Of a stretch of DNA of 7,363 nucleotides, positions 6,300-7,363 are shown one piece after another. A program made the translations under genes and the position numbers. The stretch comes from DATDAW01 sp036524675. GTDB taxonomy: Bacteria > Verrucomicrobiota > Verrucomicrobiia > Chthoniobacterales > DASVRZ01. Where the stretch lies: assembly GCA_036524675.1 (NCBI GenBank), contig DATDBU010000024.1, forward strand, positions 1-7,363. Direction: 5' to 3'. The notes under the pieces are model-generated. The model ran no database searches. It saw only the letters and a list, made by a program, of their open reading frames with translations, and had not been told where the DNA came from. The first letter of the stretch is position 1. Every line of letters starts with the position of its first letter.

Positions 6300-7051
6300 T
6301 CGTGGATAAACTATGCGAATCGATGAACCAGCGCCTTCACAATAGTGACAATATCTAGCACAATAGCGCCACCGGTGATTTCTGTGGCGACTACGCACCT
6401 TTTCTGCACCAGAGCCAGAAAGCCGCGCTCTACGGTAACTCTGTCTTGATTGGTGCCAAGACACGAAGGCGACAATCTCCGTTGGTTGAGGGCGTCATTA
6501 CTCCATATTTTCTATCGAATCCATACGTCATGCGATGGGGTAAACACCCCATTCCAATGGGCAAGCTGCACCATTGCGGTCTGAACGACCTCTAAACCAA
6601 ACTCGGGCTCGGACCCTCTGCCTTCGCCGATGTCCTGTATTTTACTGACCCGTTCTTACCCTCCGCAATTGCCGAGGGCATCCCATGCTCAGTGCGTTCT
6701 GAGGGGAACAGCAGGCCGCCGTGGGCAAATGGTGGCGACGGCCTGTACCTTCAATCGTATGCAGGAAATGGACAGCACATCCATCCAGAAACTAATGCGG
6801 CGTTTCAGCTGGCAGCTTCCGCCAGCGAGTCTTCCGGGTGAAGGGATACGCCCAGTTGAACGAGTTCCTGTGAAACTGCCCGAGCGATCTCCGTATAGTT
6901 GATCCGGCCCCGGTTGCGAGTGGGTTGCCGGCCCGTGAAGATGTTCTCGGATCAACCGTGTAAAAGACTTAACTAAGTAAAGTGTCCGCCTAAGAAGTGC
7001 CCCGCGAATCGCATCGAAGAGAGACGGCCATGCAGTTACGGGGGTGCGGGT
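6300..7051. other. Gene-poor intergenic stretch
   Basis: About 750 bases between the promoter-proximal region of the rha operon and the kinase stop codon. I find no open frame on either strand with a recognisable product. It contains several inverted repeats: ATGGGGT/ACCCCAT at 6535-6552 with an AAAC loop; CAGGCCG/CGGCCTG at 6712-6745; GCTGGC/GCCAGC at 6808-6826; and a wide 9-bp pair at 6898-6956. None is followed by a T-run that would make it a clear terminator. Two open frames on the minus strand (6314-6511, 66 codons; 6808-6951, 48 codons) have protein-like composition but no good start codon and no family I recognise. The stretch could be decayed coding DNA, an untranslated leader, or simple spacer. 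Confidence 0.5.
6898..6956. repeat. Perfect 9-bp inverted repeat with 41-bp interior
   Basis: GTTGATCCG at 6898-6906 and CGGATCAAC at 6948-6956 are exact reverse complements. The interior is itself structured: CCGGCCC occurs twice in direct orientation (6904-6910 and 6928-6934), GGTTGC occurs twice (6912-6917 and 6923-6928), and CGGTTG at 6911-6916 could pair with CAACCG at 6953-6958 in competition with the outer arm. It starts about 95 bases after the kinase stop codon. It might be an RNA structure in the kinase 3' region or the remains of a mobile-element end; there is no T-run and no target duplication that I can see. Confidence 0.5.
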
Positions 7052-7363
7052 CTACGCTCGGAACCAGCCTTTCAGTCGCGGGTAGGTGTCTGCGAAGTGC
7101 TGGTAAAGGGCGTGATAAGTGTCGGCCCGTCTAGCGTCTGGTGCGGTGAGGGCGTCGAAGGTGGGAGCGAACGTTCGCGCTTCGTCATATCCATTGATCG
7201 CACCGATTCCTATTCCGGCGACAAGTCCGGCGCCGACGCCGGCGCGTTCGGCGGCATGCTTGTCCCGGCCTTGGTAGAGTGGGCGGTTGAGGACGTCGGC
7301 GACAATTTGGCGCCAGAGCGGGCTTGCCAGTCCGTTGCCCGAGGCGACGAGTCGATCCAGCGG
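7052..7363 (-). CDS. FGGY-family carbohydrate kinase, C-terminal part (xylulokinase-like)
   Basis: The minus strand is open from the right window edge to a TAG at 7052-7054 and encodes the last 103 residues of a sugar kinase; the N-terminal three quarters lie outside. FGGY kinases phosphorylate a sugar or polyol with ATP in the cytoplasm. The visible part is the end of the second (ATP-binding) domain: ASGNGLASPLWRQIVADVL, the adenine-side motif followed by the conserved W-Q-ADV helix, then ERAGVGAGLVAG matching the usual E..A.GAA..A segment, then the closing helix with Y..LY..F...YP.LK. This ending resembles XylB-type xylulokinases and not E. coli RhaB, which ends differently, so I leave the symbol empty and the substrate open. 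The piece looks GC-richer than the rha genes, with many GCC, GGC and CTC codons. It is in the same orientation as the rha operon but separated by about 890 bases, so cotranscription is doubtful. Confidence 0.85.
   Translation of the reverse strand, partial: PLDRLVASGNGLASPLWRQIVADVLNRPLYQGRDKHAAERAGVGAGLVAGIGIGAINGYDEARTFAPTFDALTAPDARRADTYHALYQHFADTYPRLKGWFRA

Noticed and set aside
6314..6511. 66-codon open frame on the minus strand with a hydrophobic C-terminal half (TGGAIVLDIVTIVKALV)
   Set aside because: It has no ATG and only poor alternative starts, no ribosome binding site and no recognisable family; a frame this long is expected by chance in this composition.
6630..6955. Overlapping ATG-started open frames of about 90 codons on both strands in the intergenic region
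   Set aside because: Both products are rich in Arg, Ser and Pro with no domain-like pattern, no Shine-Dalgarno sequence, and they overlap each other; not supported as genes.
7052..7363. Calling the kinase rhamnulokinase (rhaB) because of the rha neighbours
   Set aside because: The visible C-terminus follows the xylulokinase pattern and not the RhaB ending, and the gene is separated from the operon by about 890 bases.

Overview
The window carries most of an L-rhamnose uptake and catabolism operon, all on the minus strand, plus the end of an unrelated-looking sugar kinase gene at the right edge. Read in the direction of transcription (high to low coordinates) it holds: the C-terminal 103 residues of an FGGY-family (xylulokinase-like) carbohydrate kinase (7363-7052); about 890 bases without a convincing gene; then a tightly spaced series of six genes: a two-domain sugar ABC ATPase (6158-4629), two inner-membrane permeases (4568-3636 and 3623-2598), a periplasmic rhamnose-binding protein (2508-1528), L-rhamnose isomerase (1436-177) and the start of L-rhamnose mutarotase (160-1, cut by the window edge).

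The genes fit together as one pathway. The binding protein, the permease pair and the ATPase make a RhaSTPQ-type high-affinity importer related to the ribose and autoinducer-2 transporters. The mutarotase interconverts the anomers of the imported sugar and the isomerase turns L-rhamnose into L-rhamnulose. The next steps (rhamnulokinase and rhamnulose-1-phosphate aldolase, or an alternative) are not visible and could lie beyond the left edge, downstream of the mutarotase gene. The kinase at the right edge looks like a xylulokinase-type enzyme rather than a RhaB-type rhamnulokinase, so I do not assign it to this pathway.

Regulatory structure is seen in three places. About 95-130 bases upstream of the ATPase start there is an imperfect 13-bp direct repeat with a 21-bp period, the geometry expected of an AraC-family activator. 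A 13-bp imperfect palindrome lies nearer the gene. A GC-rich 9-bp hairpin without a T-run sits just after the binding-protein gene, where it could protect the upstream mRNA and lower expression of the enzymes downstream.

Organism: bacterial, diderm (signal-peptide-bearing binding protein with ABC importer), moderate to high GC, with weak Shine-Dalgarno sequences before several genes. An E. coli-type 419-residue isomerase combined with a RhaS-type ABC importer would suit a free-living soil or plant-polymer degrader such as a Verrucomicrobiota or related lineage, but this is a guess. I see no mobile element, CRISPR array, tRNA or rRNA gene, and no clearly novel system; the operon is of a known type and the less explained parts are the intergenic ones.
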